Source of the DNA: Rhabditoides inermis | Lineage: Eukaryota > Nematoda > Chromadorea > Rhabditida > Rhabditidae | Reading direction: 5' to 3' | DNA length: 64,000 bases | NCBI GenBank assembly: GCA_963966185.1 | Contig: CAWZYM010000293.1 | Span: forward strand, 851,001 to 915,000 | Shown: positions 37,631-48,436 of the stretch, piece after piece | How the letters are laid out: the number at the start of each line of letters is the position of its first letter | Numbering within the stretch: position 1 is the stretch's first letter | Notes under the pieces: generated by a model | Database searches by the model: none | The model's input: the letters and a program-made list of their open reading frames with translations, nothing else | What the model was told of the DNA's origin: nothing | Translations under genes and position numbers: made by a program

Positions 37631-39101
37631 TTAGGAGAACTTGCGAGCAAGTAGTTGATACATGGGTGCGAGTCGGTCTACTCCAGTGTCGGTGAAATGC
37701 ACATAACTATCAAAGTACATGACAGAAGTGTGTGGGTCGTAGGGGTAGAAGTGGCCTCTCTCGTCCAACATCATCCGCATTCCATCCAGAACCTGAGCAC
37801 AACGTGTCAATTACGAATGTAGGAATTTGGTATAAAATGTTCCATACCTCGCATTTCTCGCACACTGCCCTCAGCATGGCGATTCTAACGCGAGCTGGCT
37901 CCTGGTCGAATACCGTCAGCCCATCCTGCAATCATCGCATGTCAACTGTTCTTTACAACGTTGTCATCACCCCGATCTCTTTCAATGGTTTGTGTTTTGT
38001 CTTCAGGAAGTTAATGGCGACTTGCTGTGGATAGTCAACTAGTGATGGAAAGGCGTTCATTATGTACACTTTGTTTTTGGTGTACTTTTCAAAAGAGGTT
38101 AGCTGAAAGTTTGTATGTTCACTGCATTGTGAATCGATATTGCAGTACCTGTTCTAGCATGAATTGATAAATCGTGTCATTGTTCATTGATCCATTTAGC
38201 GGATGTTTTGAGTTTCCCAGTGATCTAAATGCTTATGTAACAATTTGATTTAACATCAACCTGTGCAGGACAAACAGAATATCTGGTTTAATTTTTTTGA
38301 CAGCATTTCGAAAGTCCTGGTATTCATTCGTGTCAGACAAAGGGTCATAAGCTGAAATACTCTTTTTCGAAATAGTTTTCATAGTCAAACTAACTACTCA
38401 TGTAGAACAGTTTGAAACTGAAAGAAACGTTTTCAAAATGGCGGTATATCATATCAGCTGAACAAAAAAGTATCGGCAAGTTTGTTTTTGAAATTCGTAC
38501 CTTGATTTCCGGCATAGCTGTTGCCAATGAGTAAAATGGAGTTGTTGCCTTGCGATTTCTTTATCGGATCGAGAAAGTGCTAAATATCAGTGTTATCAAA
38601 CACTTACCGGAAATTCACATAGTCCGAACGGTGGCTCCTTACGATCTTGCAAAGCTCTATTCTTGGCTTCGTTCATCAGTGAATCGGCAGCCAAAACACA
38701 TAGCTTTGGGACGTATTGTTTCTCCAGGTCCAAGTCGGCTTTCATGTTTATAGATATCGCCTTTTCTGGATTCATCAATCATTAGAACAAATTAAGTATA
38801 GCAAAAGTCTACCGATACTAATTTCTTGAATTGTCGAGTTTGTCAAGTTTGAAACAGAATCTGAAAACTATGATTTGAAATCTAAATAAATGAACATACT
38901 ATTGTTGAATGTGTTAATGAATAAGTTCAGCGGCTGAGCATATTTCTGATGCGCATTCACGAAAAGATACGCGAAACAATATATGTATAACATTGCAATG
39001 AGCGAAAGTATCCATTTTCGCACCAGATAAAACTTATATAATTTAAGTTTTCCTTGTCTATGTTGTGGTTCATGCAAGACAAAACCACAATAATGAATCA
39101 A
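37631..39101 (-). CDS. membrane-anchored SGNH-domain protein, OAC-acyltransferase C-terminal type (361 aa)
   Basis: Minus exons are 39101-38900, 38860-38813, 38765-38608, 38579-38501, 38457-38398, 38351-38261, 38224-38149, 38102-37971, 37925-37848 and 37792-37631. They join in frame to 361 residues plus TAA. One membrane segment lies near residues 30-50 (ILSLIAMLYIYCFAYLFV). The rest is an SGNH-hydrolase domain: block I ILLIGNSYAGNQ with the candidate nucleophilic Ser, DILFVLHR, then a block-V-like DSYVHFTDTG with candidate His. This is the C-terminal domain found after the ~10-TM acyltransferase-3 domain in nematode OAC proteins. Here only one TM precedes it and the neighbouring gene lies close upstream, so the acyltransferase-3 part appears lost, or the protein is a genuine short form. 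No substrate can be inferred. Confidence 0.72.
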
Positions 39102-39403
39102 ATACCAATTCTATCCTTTATTGGTCCCTAACTGTTCTGACAAAACAAAACCCTCTGATTAGATGGTTGAGAGAACTCTCCAACTCTGAACTTTCACACC
39201 AAAATATAAACCCTAATCGATGCCGACACAACATCATGTGATGCGAATCACAATAACCAAGAAGAGGGCAGTGTGTTTGTCAATGTCCTACACAAAATAG
39301 TTCTGACCCTTTCTCACGCATGAGTATTCTACTCTGTATACAGATCCAAGACAGTCCACAACTTCTCTCCTTATCAATCAACTCTCGAACATTTGGTCAA
39401 TAG

Positions 39404-39409
39404 TTTATT
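39404..39409 (-). promoter_or_regulatory. polyadenylation signal AATAAA for single-pass protein gene
   Basis: The minus-strand hexamer lies about 76 nt after the stop at 39485. Confidence 0.45.
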
Positions 39410-39484
39410 CTCGATTCTCGCTCGACATCACAACGTGGAATTCGGTTAGTTCATTTCAGACGGGATATGTTCCACTCCCCCTCT

Positions 39485-40901
39485 TCATCCGTTCGCATTG
39501 GAGATGGAGGTGGGCGCTGTGGTATTGTTGGGCGTCACCTTGTCCGTCTCGTCTTCATTCACCTTCGACTCGGTGCCCTGGAAAAATCGATAAAGCAATA
39601 AAAAAAAATTAAATTATTAAATAGCTGTTAGTCTCTTTGAAACCATTAAAAAGACATGACATTTTGCACTACAAATTTTTGACGATCATTTTGTCTACAA
39701 ACTTCTCAAACTGTGTGAGTCAAAAGTGTTTCGAAGACTGTTAGAAGGCCCCACCTTCTTGCCGGTCTCGTCGTCTTCCGCCTCGTCGTCGTCCTTGTCG
39801 TCCTTGTCCTTCTTCTTCTCGCTCCTCTCCTTCTCCTTCTTCCTCTTCTGCTGTGACTCCTTGTCCGGCGACTTCTCCACGCTCTTTCCCCTCTTCTCCT
39901 TGTTCTGCGCAGTATCCGCCGACTTGGTATCAGTCGACTTGCCGGCTGGCTTCGACGGCGTCTCAGCTGGCGTACCGTCCGCCGAACCCGCCGCCGGCGT
40001 AGCCTATACGGTAGGGTACGGTAATCTACCGTACTCTAAACGCATCTATGGAAACTGCACAAATCTTAATGGGAAGAGCAGGCGGGAGAAGAGGATGACG
40101 AGAGTGAGATAGAGAGAGTGGGCGATCAGGAGATATTGAGAGTGAGAGTGAGTACTGTCAGCTAGACTACTGTACTCTACCGTACTCTTGATGGAATCTG
40201 GTCCAGAACAGGGTGACGAGAGAATGCGGGGAAGTGAGTACTGTAGACTACTGTACTACCGTACCTGAGCGACGGTTCCCGTGTTGCCGTAGCCGTACTG
40301 GTTGCCGTACATCTGCTGCTTTTTCGGCCTCTTCTTCCTCATCCTACAATTACAATTCGAAATCGTTAACATGTCGCTGATCATCTCTTTTGCAGGATTT
40401 TACGAAAAAAAAACAAAAAAGGAAAGAGAGAATGAAGAGGGTTTCCCGCTTAGTGATGTCTTCCTCGATCTCCTTCACCAGTTTTTACAAGAACCCGTGA
40501 GCGCCGAAAGCAAACCCCACTTCTCGATGTCCTCCCATTTCGGCGGCGGGAGTGGGAGGGTGATGAGGTCATCTGCCGAGGGAAGGGGAGGCGGAGGGGG
40601 GCGATGGGTGCGGGGGGTGACAGCCGAAGAGGCCGTGCCGCTCTTCTTGCGACAGTAGAGAAGAGGGACCGCGCCTAGACGAGTAGAGAGAGGGAGGGAG
40701 GGGGAGGAGGAGAGGGAGAGAGAGAGAGAGAGGGAGAGAGGGAGGGAAAAGGAGGGAGAGAGACGCACATATTCCGACAAGTAGCGGTAGTGCTTGTAGC
40801 AAGAGCGATGGTAGGCTGTCCATGCCCGACCGTCCGCCCTGCCTCACCCGACTAGCAACGAGGAGTGGGACGGGGGAAATGACGCGATGGTCACCAGTCA
40901 T
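39485..40901 (-). CDS. single-pass membrane protein with Lys/Asp-rich tail (249 aa)
   Basis: Minus exons 40901-40769, 40674-40479, 40343-40265, 40003-39755 and 39577-39485 join to 249 codons plus TGA. A hydrophobic stretch spans the first splice junction (LLLQALPLLVGICAVPLLYC) and is followed by a basic stop-transfer RKK. The cytoplasmic side then has a Pro run, LPSADDLITLPLPPPKWEDIEKWG, a basic RKKRPKK patch, and about 110 residues of Ala/Thr/Lys/Asp/Glu low complexity. I do not recognise a family. The start at 40901 is the upstream-most ATG of the frame; a second ATG at 40823 would leave the membrane segment nearly at the N-terminus. Confidence is moderate because the composition is simple, but five exons agreeing in phase favours a real gene. 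Confidence 0.55.
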
Positions 40902-40935
40902 TTCATTAAGTGAGACAATTGTACGAGAGAAATAG

Positions 40936-41050
40936 TAAAGTAGTGGTCAGTCTTTTCAAAACAGTCCCTTCAAAACGCCTTTGAACCACGCGGTTTGGTC
41001 GTGTTTCGATGGCGTTTCGAAGTCAGTATCGAAGAGCCTGACCGCTACTG
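40936..41050. mobile_element. ~115-bp MITE of the GGTCAGTCT family, diverged
   Basis: The left end TAAAGTAGTGGTCAGTCTTTT and right end AGCCTGACCGCTACT are inverted. Internal AAACGCC and GGCGTTTCG blocks also mirror each other. It is located upstream of the single-pass protein gene. Confidence 0.6.
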
Positions 41051-41147
41051 AGTGGTTGCACAATGTGCAGGCCGGACTCATCTTTATCAAGGGAGGAAAA
41101 CCAGAATTTGTTCATTCCACTCACTTGGTTATACTGCAGTATTTATA

Positions 41148-41153
41148 TTTATT
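41148..41153 (-). promoter_or_regulatory. polyadenylation signal AATAAA for carbonic anhydrase locus
   Basis: The minus-strand hexamer lies about 75 nt after the stop at 41225. Confidence 0.45.
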
Positions 41154-41224
41154 GTAACGTTATACAATCGAGACAGTTTGCGATACATATTTTTTCAGTT
41201 TCCGAATGCATTTTGACCGCGGTT

Positions 41225-41358
41225 TTATCGCCCTTTTGATTCCGACGTTTGTTTGCGTCCAGTATAAGTACGCGCTGCCATCGCGCGGACATCCTGAAAA
41301 ACCTCTCTCTCTCTCTCCTCTCTCCTCTCTCCTTCCTTCCTCTCTCCTCCCTCCCTCC

Positions 41359-41425
<67 letters not shown>

Positions 41426-41733
41426 ACCTCGATAGTCAACGTTTGCGGACTCCTCTTCGGTTCCTCTCTAGGATCGAAATATTTTGCCTCCCCGATCGTC
41501 GCTGTCATCTCGATTTTGTCGGAGGAGAGAACCACATTGCGGCGGTTCACCTGAACGAATAGACCACGCCCCTACTAGCCCCGCCCACCTCTTGAGTCTC
41601 TCGGTTGTTGTGTCCCATCGGACCGTGAGAACCTTGATGCTTACGCAGGGTGGCCAGTTGTTGAGGTGTCACCCTGATAGTGTTCAGTATTCTCTCCATC
41701 CCTCTCTCTCCCTCCCTCCCTTTCTCTTGCGCG

Positions 41734-41772
<39 letters not shown>

Positions 41773-43382
41773 CTCTTTCTCTCCATGTCCACTCACTTGA
41801 GTGGTGTTGTAAGCACAATCCACGCCACGTCCTCCGAACAAGGCGGGGTGGTGAGAGAGCCTGAAATGTAAATGTGTCAATGATTAAGTTTTCTATTCAC
41901 CTCTGTAGCGGAAGAAGGTGTTGGTGCTCATTGGAACGAGGGTTTCGGGACGGAAGCCGCTCACAGTCATCGAGTTGCCTAGAGAAGAGATTGAGAGAGA
42001 GATTGAGAGAGAGAGAGCGAGAGAGAGAGAGAGAGGAGAAAGAGAGAAAGCCCTTACCGCTCTTTGTCGTATTAGCAATGATGTGATCAAGTATGTGTAG
42101 TGGATAGGTGTTCTCTGTCCCCTTCACAGCAGTCTCCACAACAAACACTACTGCTAGCTGCAAAAAATAATAAAGTAACGAGCGCGGTATCACACTACGG
42201 TATTAGTGTTGGGTCGATTAAGTAATGTTCGATTAATGATTAACGATTAATCGAAAAATTAATCGAAACCTTCGATTAACGATTAATCGATTAATCGTTA
42301 ATCGAGAAATTGTCGATTAATCGATTAACGATTAATCGTTAATCGAACTTTTGTCGACTAATCGATTAATGATTAATTTCCAATCATGTTTCCGTAGCTT
42401 GATGTGAACAGTTACCATAAACAGTTCATTTATGAGAAATTGTGGCTTATTTCAACTCATACAACGCTCTAGGAAACAAAAACTGTACCGAAATTGAGAA
42501 ATATACTTTCGATTTAATCGAGGTTATTTCGATTAATCGAATAACGATTAGTCGTTAATCGAACAATCGAAACATGTTCGATTAATCGATTAATCGAGCG
42601 ATTAATCGATTAATCGAGCTGATTAATCGAAAATTAATCGAAAGTCGATTAATCGACCCAACACTATACGGTATGCGTTGGTAGCGGTTACACATAGAAA
42701 TATGACGTGCCCTTTCGGTTTCTGATTTCGAAGACTGTGTGTGTTAACGTACCACCGCGATCCCGCCGGGCGTGCTCTCGACCTTCTCCTTGGACCAGGA
42801 CGAGCGGTAGTGGACCAGGTGAGCCTAGATCACCTTAGTATAGAAGAGAGAGAAAGATAGAGAGAGTGAGAGAGACAGACAGAGAGAGAGAAGGTCGTAC
42901 TTCGAGAGGGAACCGTATTCCGTCGAACTTGTGTTCGCTGCCAGTGGCGTCGGTCTCTCCCCAGTGGAAGTGGAACTGTTGCAGTGTGTACTCCTCCGAC
43001 AAACCGCCTCCCGACAGAGACGGAGGGGCAGGCCAAGAGGAAAAACCGTCGCCGATCTCTGAACACGCAGTCTCCTTGTATGTTCCGCTACCAGGTTCTA
43101 TGGGTTTTGTTGAAATTCGAATTTGGATTTTTGGAAGAGTTCCGGGGTCGAGTCGAAATGCAGTTATGTATGATTCGCAACATTTCAAGTTTGTTCACCT
43201 GTGTGCCCGTTGTTACCAACTGTGATCCGTCACGATTTGTCGTAGTTCTTGAATTTCAGAGGGTCAAGTGAAGCGATCTTGGCGTATCCTCAAACAGTAG
43301 AAATGAGAACCATAGACATAGATAAAGAGAGAGAGTGAGAGAGGTAGAGAAAGAGAAAGAGAGCGAGAGAGAGAGCGAGAGC

Positions 43383-43418
<36 letters not shown>

Positions 43419-43553
43419 GAGAGAGAGAATGAGGAGAGAGAGAGGGTGGGAAAGCAATACCTAGTTGCAGGTTGATTGGCGATTGTCGCACCTCCCTCCT
43501 TGCATTTTGCCCTTCCACTCGCTAGTCCTCGAATACGAGAAATCGCTCGACGA
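41225..43553 (-). pseudogene. alpha-carbonic anhydrase gene with frameshift and in-frame stop
   Basis: Minus exons are 43553-43461, 43288-43199, 43058-42901, 42824-42753, 42157-42058, 41978-41901, 41860-41797, 41673-41589, 41550-41428 and 41293-41225. Alpha-CA hallmarks follow in order: [27 protein letters not shown] (two zinc His), [14 protein letters not shown] (third zinc His), and SLTTPPCSEDVAW. The family hydrates CO2. Two defects stand out. In the first listed exon, the frame giving DFSYSRTSEWKGKMQGGRCD does not continue into QSPINL, as if one base were missing near 43485. An in-frame TGA at 43232-43230 precedes RITVGNNGHT. The other eight exons are clean and phase-consistent. The 5' exon is unresolved; an exon ending at 43722 with a hydrophobic stretch is one option. 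Either a recent pseudogene or uncorrected sequence errors would explain this. Confidence 0.75.
42206..42664. mobile_element. ~459-bp MITE built of ATTAATCGAT words, TA target duplication
   Basis: The ends are GTGTTGGGTCGATTAA and its inverse TTAATCGACCCAACAC, flanked by TA on both sides as in Tc1/mariner-type insertions. Much of the interior is overlapping copies of ATTAATCGAT and its variants. It lies in an intron of the carbonic anhydrase locus. Confidence 0.75.
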
Positions 43554-44350
43554 CTGAAAAATCACAAAAAAGGTGACTTTTTAGTTGAGATTCGTTTTGT
43601 TGGATTGTTTTTATATATCGTTTTTTTGTACGAGTTGTTAAAAAACCCGTAAAAATATTAAAATTGAGATCAAGTGTCAAGTGTTTTATCCGGAATCGTT
43701 ATAGCTGAATATGACACTCACAATCACAATGATAGGATAGGAAGCATACAGTGGGGCCAAGATCTTATGGGCTAACGCCGGGGGAAAGACAGTAGGGCAG
43801 ACGAGGTTAGTGGCGGAAGACGATTCTTGATCGATAATTCTCCGATACTTGATCGATAATCTTTCCATAGACCATTAGAGTACCATTGTTGATTGTGGAC
43901 AGCTCCGGAGACTCCTTTGCTTTGCACATAGTATCTCCCTCGCGCCTGAACTGCTTCCACATGAGCTACTTCCCGCCGGCTCAATGGTTGTCTTGGGAAG
44001 GATTCTTGTCGATGCACCCGATCATTCGGCAGCGGCGGGACAAAATCGAAGACCCGACCCGCACGCCGCGGGGAAAAGAAGAAGAATTGAGAAATGATAA
44101 AAATTGAGAAATGACATGAAACTCACATACGAACACCGCAGAAACAGTAAAGAACGTGCATTGTTGGAACGCAATCAAAGTATATTTTAATCTTTGTCTT
44201 TTATGTGTTACCATCTGCTCATTATACAGGAATCCCATAAACGGGGCAGATTAGCATGCGTCGCGGGATCGGAGAGTGGGAAACACGGCGAAAATGAATG
44301 TTGCGAAAAAGCGATATTCTCTTCATTCATGTTTTTATCCGTGTTGCAAT
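43554..44350. other. upstream region of carbonic anhydrase locus
   Basis: Short minus frames here (for example one with ESPELSTINNGTLMVYGK around 43830-43960, and a hydrophobic one around 44110-44220) could be 5' exons of this locus. I could not connect them with confidence. Confidence 0.3.
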
Positions 44351-44710
44351 TTAAAGGAACAGTGGCGACTTATTTTCGACTCGGAGCATTATAAAAAATC
44401 ATATTAACCTAACACATTAGCAGTTTTGCGAAAGAACGACGATTCTGCGTTACTTTCGATTCTGCCACTGCCAAGAATGCAGCTCAAATTTGAATTTCCC
44501 GCAACGCTTCCACTGCAAAAACTGAGACATAAGCGGAGACATAAGCGCAAAATGAACAACGTCTGGCCACTTGCTTCATGGTTCAGTGCATGTGCGCTGT
44601 GTTATGGCCCTAATCTTCGCGGGTTCGATTCCTGTCACCGCCAAACGTTTTGTTCGTGTGAAAGAGTTGTGGCAGGTTGTGCAGAAACAAGTCGCCAGTG
44701 GTGCCTTTAA
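44351..44710. mobile_element. 360-bp TTAA-flanked MITE with internal tRNA-like Pol III boxes, copy 1
   Basis: The left end TTAAAGGAACAGTGGCGACT and right end AGTCGCCAGTGGTGCCTTTAA are inverted. Inside, an A-box-like CATGGTTCAGTGCATG and a B box GGGTTCGATTCC occur in tRNA spacing (about 44577-44637). A second copy in the opposite orientation is at 63278-63666. Confidence 0.8.
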
Positions 44711-44759
44711 CGAAGGAAGGCAACAAAACTAAATGTGAAAGATAATTTTTTTGTTTAGC

Positions 44760-45045
44760 CGTTGAATCCTCCTAGTCGAGACAAGATGGGGTTCTTGGAT
44801 TACGACAACGTCAGCAGAAGGAGATGGGTTTGGGTGGCGTCGGACTTCTTGAATTAAATTCTTGAGTCCGTAAATGGTGCTGTGACGTCTTCTGGCTGCC
44901 ATGAGAGTGGTTCGTCACACCACAGTGGCTGGGTGAATTCAACAAGAATGGTTGCCTCCGAGGTCCGAGGGGTATCGATCCAGCGACATTGAGATTGAGA
45001 GACAAACGCTCTATCCACTAAGCTGCGCCCCCCCCACGACAATAA
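44760..45045 (-). repeat. tRNA-derived SINE
   Basis: The minus-strand head around 45036-44970 has an A box (GCGCAGCTTAGTGGATAGAG) and a B-box-like GGATCGATACC, followed by a ~200-bp body. The head starts in a run of G. It does not fold into a convincing functional tRNA. Confidence 0.6.
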
Positions 45046-45574
45046 TAATGTTAAATTGAGACGTGAAAGCCTGTGAGGCAGGTGAACCCTTTCCTATTAT
45101 CATAGATACCGGGCAAACTGTGGATTGTGATTAGACAGTAGAAATCAAAATGTATAGAAGTTTAATTCACTCATTGACTTCACAAAAGATCCAACTCACC
45201 GTTTTTTACAAGCGCACTCCGATTCGCAATTGGGTCCGAATCGGGTAGGCGGGAATTACTTCATAAGGTAGAAATTGAAAGCCCCTTAACCTACTGTTTA
45301 ACATATCAAAAAATCAGCTGCCCTCGTTTCGGTTTAGGCATACTTTACATAGAAAGTAACAGTCAAAAACTTGAAAGCCCAGACATTAGCTGGAGGCAGT
45401 CATCGACGTCGTGAATTGAACCCCCTCCCGACACTTTCTGTGAATGACAGGAAAAAAAAGTGCTCGGCTGAGTGAGTTGAATGCGACATTTTGCTGTAAA
45501 ACAAAAACACTTGAACAATGCATCTATATAGGGGGTCCAGTTTTATCAAAAAATGTCAATCGAAGAAATTGACC
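45046..45574. other. unannotated intergenic stretch
   Basis: I see nothing recognisable here. Confidence 0.3.
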
Positions 45575-46344
45575 GCTATGTACTTGAGTAACAGTGTGAT
45601 GTGTGAACTCACGTGTGTCGCAGGTCTCTCCGTACATTCCCGGCATACAGGTGCATGTGCCAGTGACATGGTGACACACTGTCACATTCCTCCCCTCGCA
45701 ATCGCACGCCGAACCACACTCCATTCCGAACCAGCCGGGGTGACAGGCTGAGAAGGAGAGGGGGTGAGACTAGAGTGGTGGACACACGGGAAGTGGGACT
45801 GTGTATGTTACACTCGTGAATGACACAGTGATCGAATATCATCTTCGAAGTCGCTAATATGGTGGGGCACACTGGTGTATGGAGAATTTCAAGACACATG
45901 TGAATAGGGTGAGCTACTGGATCAAAATATGATGATGAACGGAATGCGGAGAGTTATTAATCACAGTGGCACACTTCGCTCCTACATAGCGCATATGAAA
46001 CGTACTCTGATCGCAGTGTTCCCTTGTGTATCCAGCAGGGCATCTCTTCGTGCATTCACCACTAGAAGGGTTACATCGAACTCCGGGAGGGCAGGAACAC
46101 TTCTGGAAAGGGTCATTGAGTATACGTATACGATACGTTTCAACTTACATGTAAGTATCAAATATTCTGTGCAACGATAATAGTTCTTTCTCACCATAAA
46201 GAAAAATAATAAAAACAAACTACACACCATACTTTTGCACAACTGGGTCCATAGAAACCGGGCGGGCAGTGACGCTTACAGGTGGGGCCATAGAAGCCAG
46301 CAGAACAGAGACACTTGCCAGTCTGGAAGAGAGGGTGGAGAGAA

Positions 46345-46386
<42 letters not shown>

Positions 46387-46566
46387 AGAGTTTTTCATTG
46401 ATCTGTGCTATTTGGAACATGCGAACCATTGGTAACACCATTGCCGTCCGTTGAAATAGAAAATGCGAAACAAAGTATACTGTCAGTACACGCTCCCGTC
46501 ACAGGGTCACACTTATCCGAAGGCCCGAAGCACACACACACAGAGTTGCAGAGAGAGGGTTGAGAG
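45575..46566 (-). pseudogene. inverted partial copy of the MEGF6-like gene (EGF exons)
   Basis: On the minus strand this matches about 60325-61735 of the MEGF6-like gene, exons and introns alike, with about 0.55 kb deleted (the counterpart of about 60410-60980). Recognisable pieces are CNSVCVCFGPSDKCDPVTGA, TGKCLCSAGFYGPTC, GECTKRCPAGYT and CHPGWFGMECGSACDCEG. The first exon copy is disrupted by a TG expansion and is missing its second half. Because introns are present, it is a DNA-level duplication, not a retrocopy. It has no start, signal peptide or EMI domain. Confidence 0.85.
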
Positions 46567-47004
46567 CTTACAAAACGATGCTCCGGGCTCGTCAGCTCCA
46601 GATTTGAGAGTTTTGTAATATTAAAGCAAGACGACATGACTGCGAGCACAGGAAAGCGAGAGAGAAGGGCATCGAATGACGACTCGGAGGACAAAGACAG
46701 GGAGGATGGAGATGAGCTCGACTTGCGGAACAACTGAGAACCCGCCTGCTTGTGTGTCCGCCCGTAGTTGAATCACAATTAGGATACTCCGGAACCGGTC
46801 ATCATTTGCCGAATTTTTTCGATCGTCATTGAAATGCCGAAGCCGAACCACAACCAAACTCTAGTTGTGATTGCTTGACCTCTCTCGCGGCAGGAGAAAT
46901 GTACGCCAAAGGTGTGTAAAAATAGATTCTCGTGCAAATGCGGTACAACATCACATTTGCGCATTTTATCACATGCGTTCACTTCTCACAGCTAAAAACA
47001 CATT
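46567..47004. other. intergenic stretch between MEGF6 fragment and Srh-like gene
   Basis: I see no gene or repeat that I can support. Confidence 0.3.
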
Positions 47005-48436
47005 CTAGTGTTGTGTTATTGATATGTGGACAGCGGCAGCAGTCTTATCCGGTCGGCGGGCAATATAGACAGTGATCCATCGGAGAACCACCTTCCGATA
47101 CGGCTTGTTGACAAACAGCAAAGCGAGGACAGACGTCGACGAATACATGGAAAATAGTGGAAACACCCACCCGCAATGACCTAAAATAGAACTTGTGCAG
47201 AGCTGACAATTCGTGATTTACAGCTGGCATAATTTAGTTTCGAAACGATGGAATAAAGTATGAAAGCAGCAGGAACAACGATGAGAATGAGAGGCACAAG
47301 CGTCTGTGAACGAATGAATAATGAAAAATAAACCAAAAAACTACTTGTAGGATAACATCGTGAATCGAAGCTTTTAGAGATGCGAATGTTGCTGGCGCCA
47401 TATTTTGTTGGAAAGAAAATAAGAACTTAAATGAAAAATAAAGCAAAACTATAGCATGGATACTCGATGAACCGATGAAAAAATGAATTGATGGAATAAT
47501 AAGTCCTGTAATCAAATTAGTGATCATATAAAAACACACAATGATCAGCGAAGCCACTACAACAATGATAGACGAGTCGTCAGTCTCGAAATCTAACAAC
47601 TGCCAATCGTAAGACAAGTATTGGTCGAATAGTGACAACATGTCAGAGTAGTCCTGAAAAGAGAGAATATATAAAGTATTACAAATTTGAATAACTGCGT
47701 TGAAAGTTACATACGGCGGATATTTGCTCTCTAGAAGGCGGCAGAACAGCGAATTGTTCACTAAGAAGTGCAAATAGAATCCCTCCCATTACTATGAGTG
47801 GATAGTTGAACATGTACATTTTATTTTGGTGGTTGCGGAGAAGTTGACATCTGTTTGTGGCTTCACAAACTGACTGAAAAGGGGTGAACATGTCGCGAAA
47901 AAAGATTTTTATTACGAAAAATCGGAAGTAGTAAATTTGTACGATGGTGACACCAACAAATGCCAGACAAAATATAACGGTCGCCTTAATATATTATAGT
48001 TCTATCATTATTATGTTTTCTTACTGTAAGAATGAATACATTTATGTGGACCGTCGTACCAATCCATCCCGATGGAAAACCGAGTGGGTACGGTAGAAAA
48101 ACGAGCGGTTGTATGCTCGTCACGAGAAAATCCAGAGCCAGAACAGCGAAATGAAACTATAATTTCAAAAAAACTGTTCTCAGTTACGTTTACCTGGTGC
48201 CACAACAGATGCAGCTTGAATGAATCCATTGCTTTTGGAGATTGAAATAGAAAAAAGTAGACCGCAAGAAGTGTAAACGGAATAGAAAAGAAAGCCGAAT
48301 AGTGCATATAGTTCTTGACAAACGGCTGATCACAGAAAGTCAAGTTCAATGTCATACTGTGATGCAAATATAGCTTTTTGAGAAATCGAAAGGTCTGCGA
48401 ACATGTGCCGCCAACAGGTGGAATTGAACTTGTCAT
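47005..48436 (-). CDS. Srh-like seven-transmembrane chemoreceptor (403 aa, 6 exons)
   Basis: Minus exons 48436-48194, 48156-48025, 47984-47715, 47653-47345, 47303-47222 and 47180-47005 join to 403 codons plus TAG. About seven hydrophobic segments are present. Family-typical features include SIPFTLLAVYFFLFQSPKAM after TM1, FHFAVLALDFLVTSIQPL with LPYPLGFPSGW, LPPSREQ, NMAPATFASLKASIHDV before TM6, and VNKPYRKVV after TM7. This pattern is that of the nematode Str/Srh superfamily of chemosensory GPCRs, expressed mainly in sensory neurons. The first ATG of the frame was used; the N-terminus may be somewhat shorter. The last intron (donor GTAAAT at 47221) is needed to reach the KPYR motif; reading through instead gives an early stop. 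Confidence 0.82.

Noticed and set aside
43200..43245. A 14-nt intron to remove the in-frame TGA in the carbonic anhydrase
   Set aside because: GT and AG are present, but 14 nt is too short to splice and would destroy the VGNNGHT match.
44970..45036. Functional tRNA gene on the minus strand
   Set aside because: It resembles a tRNA head but has poor stems and continues into a SINE body.
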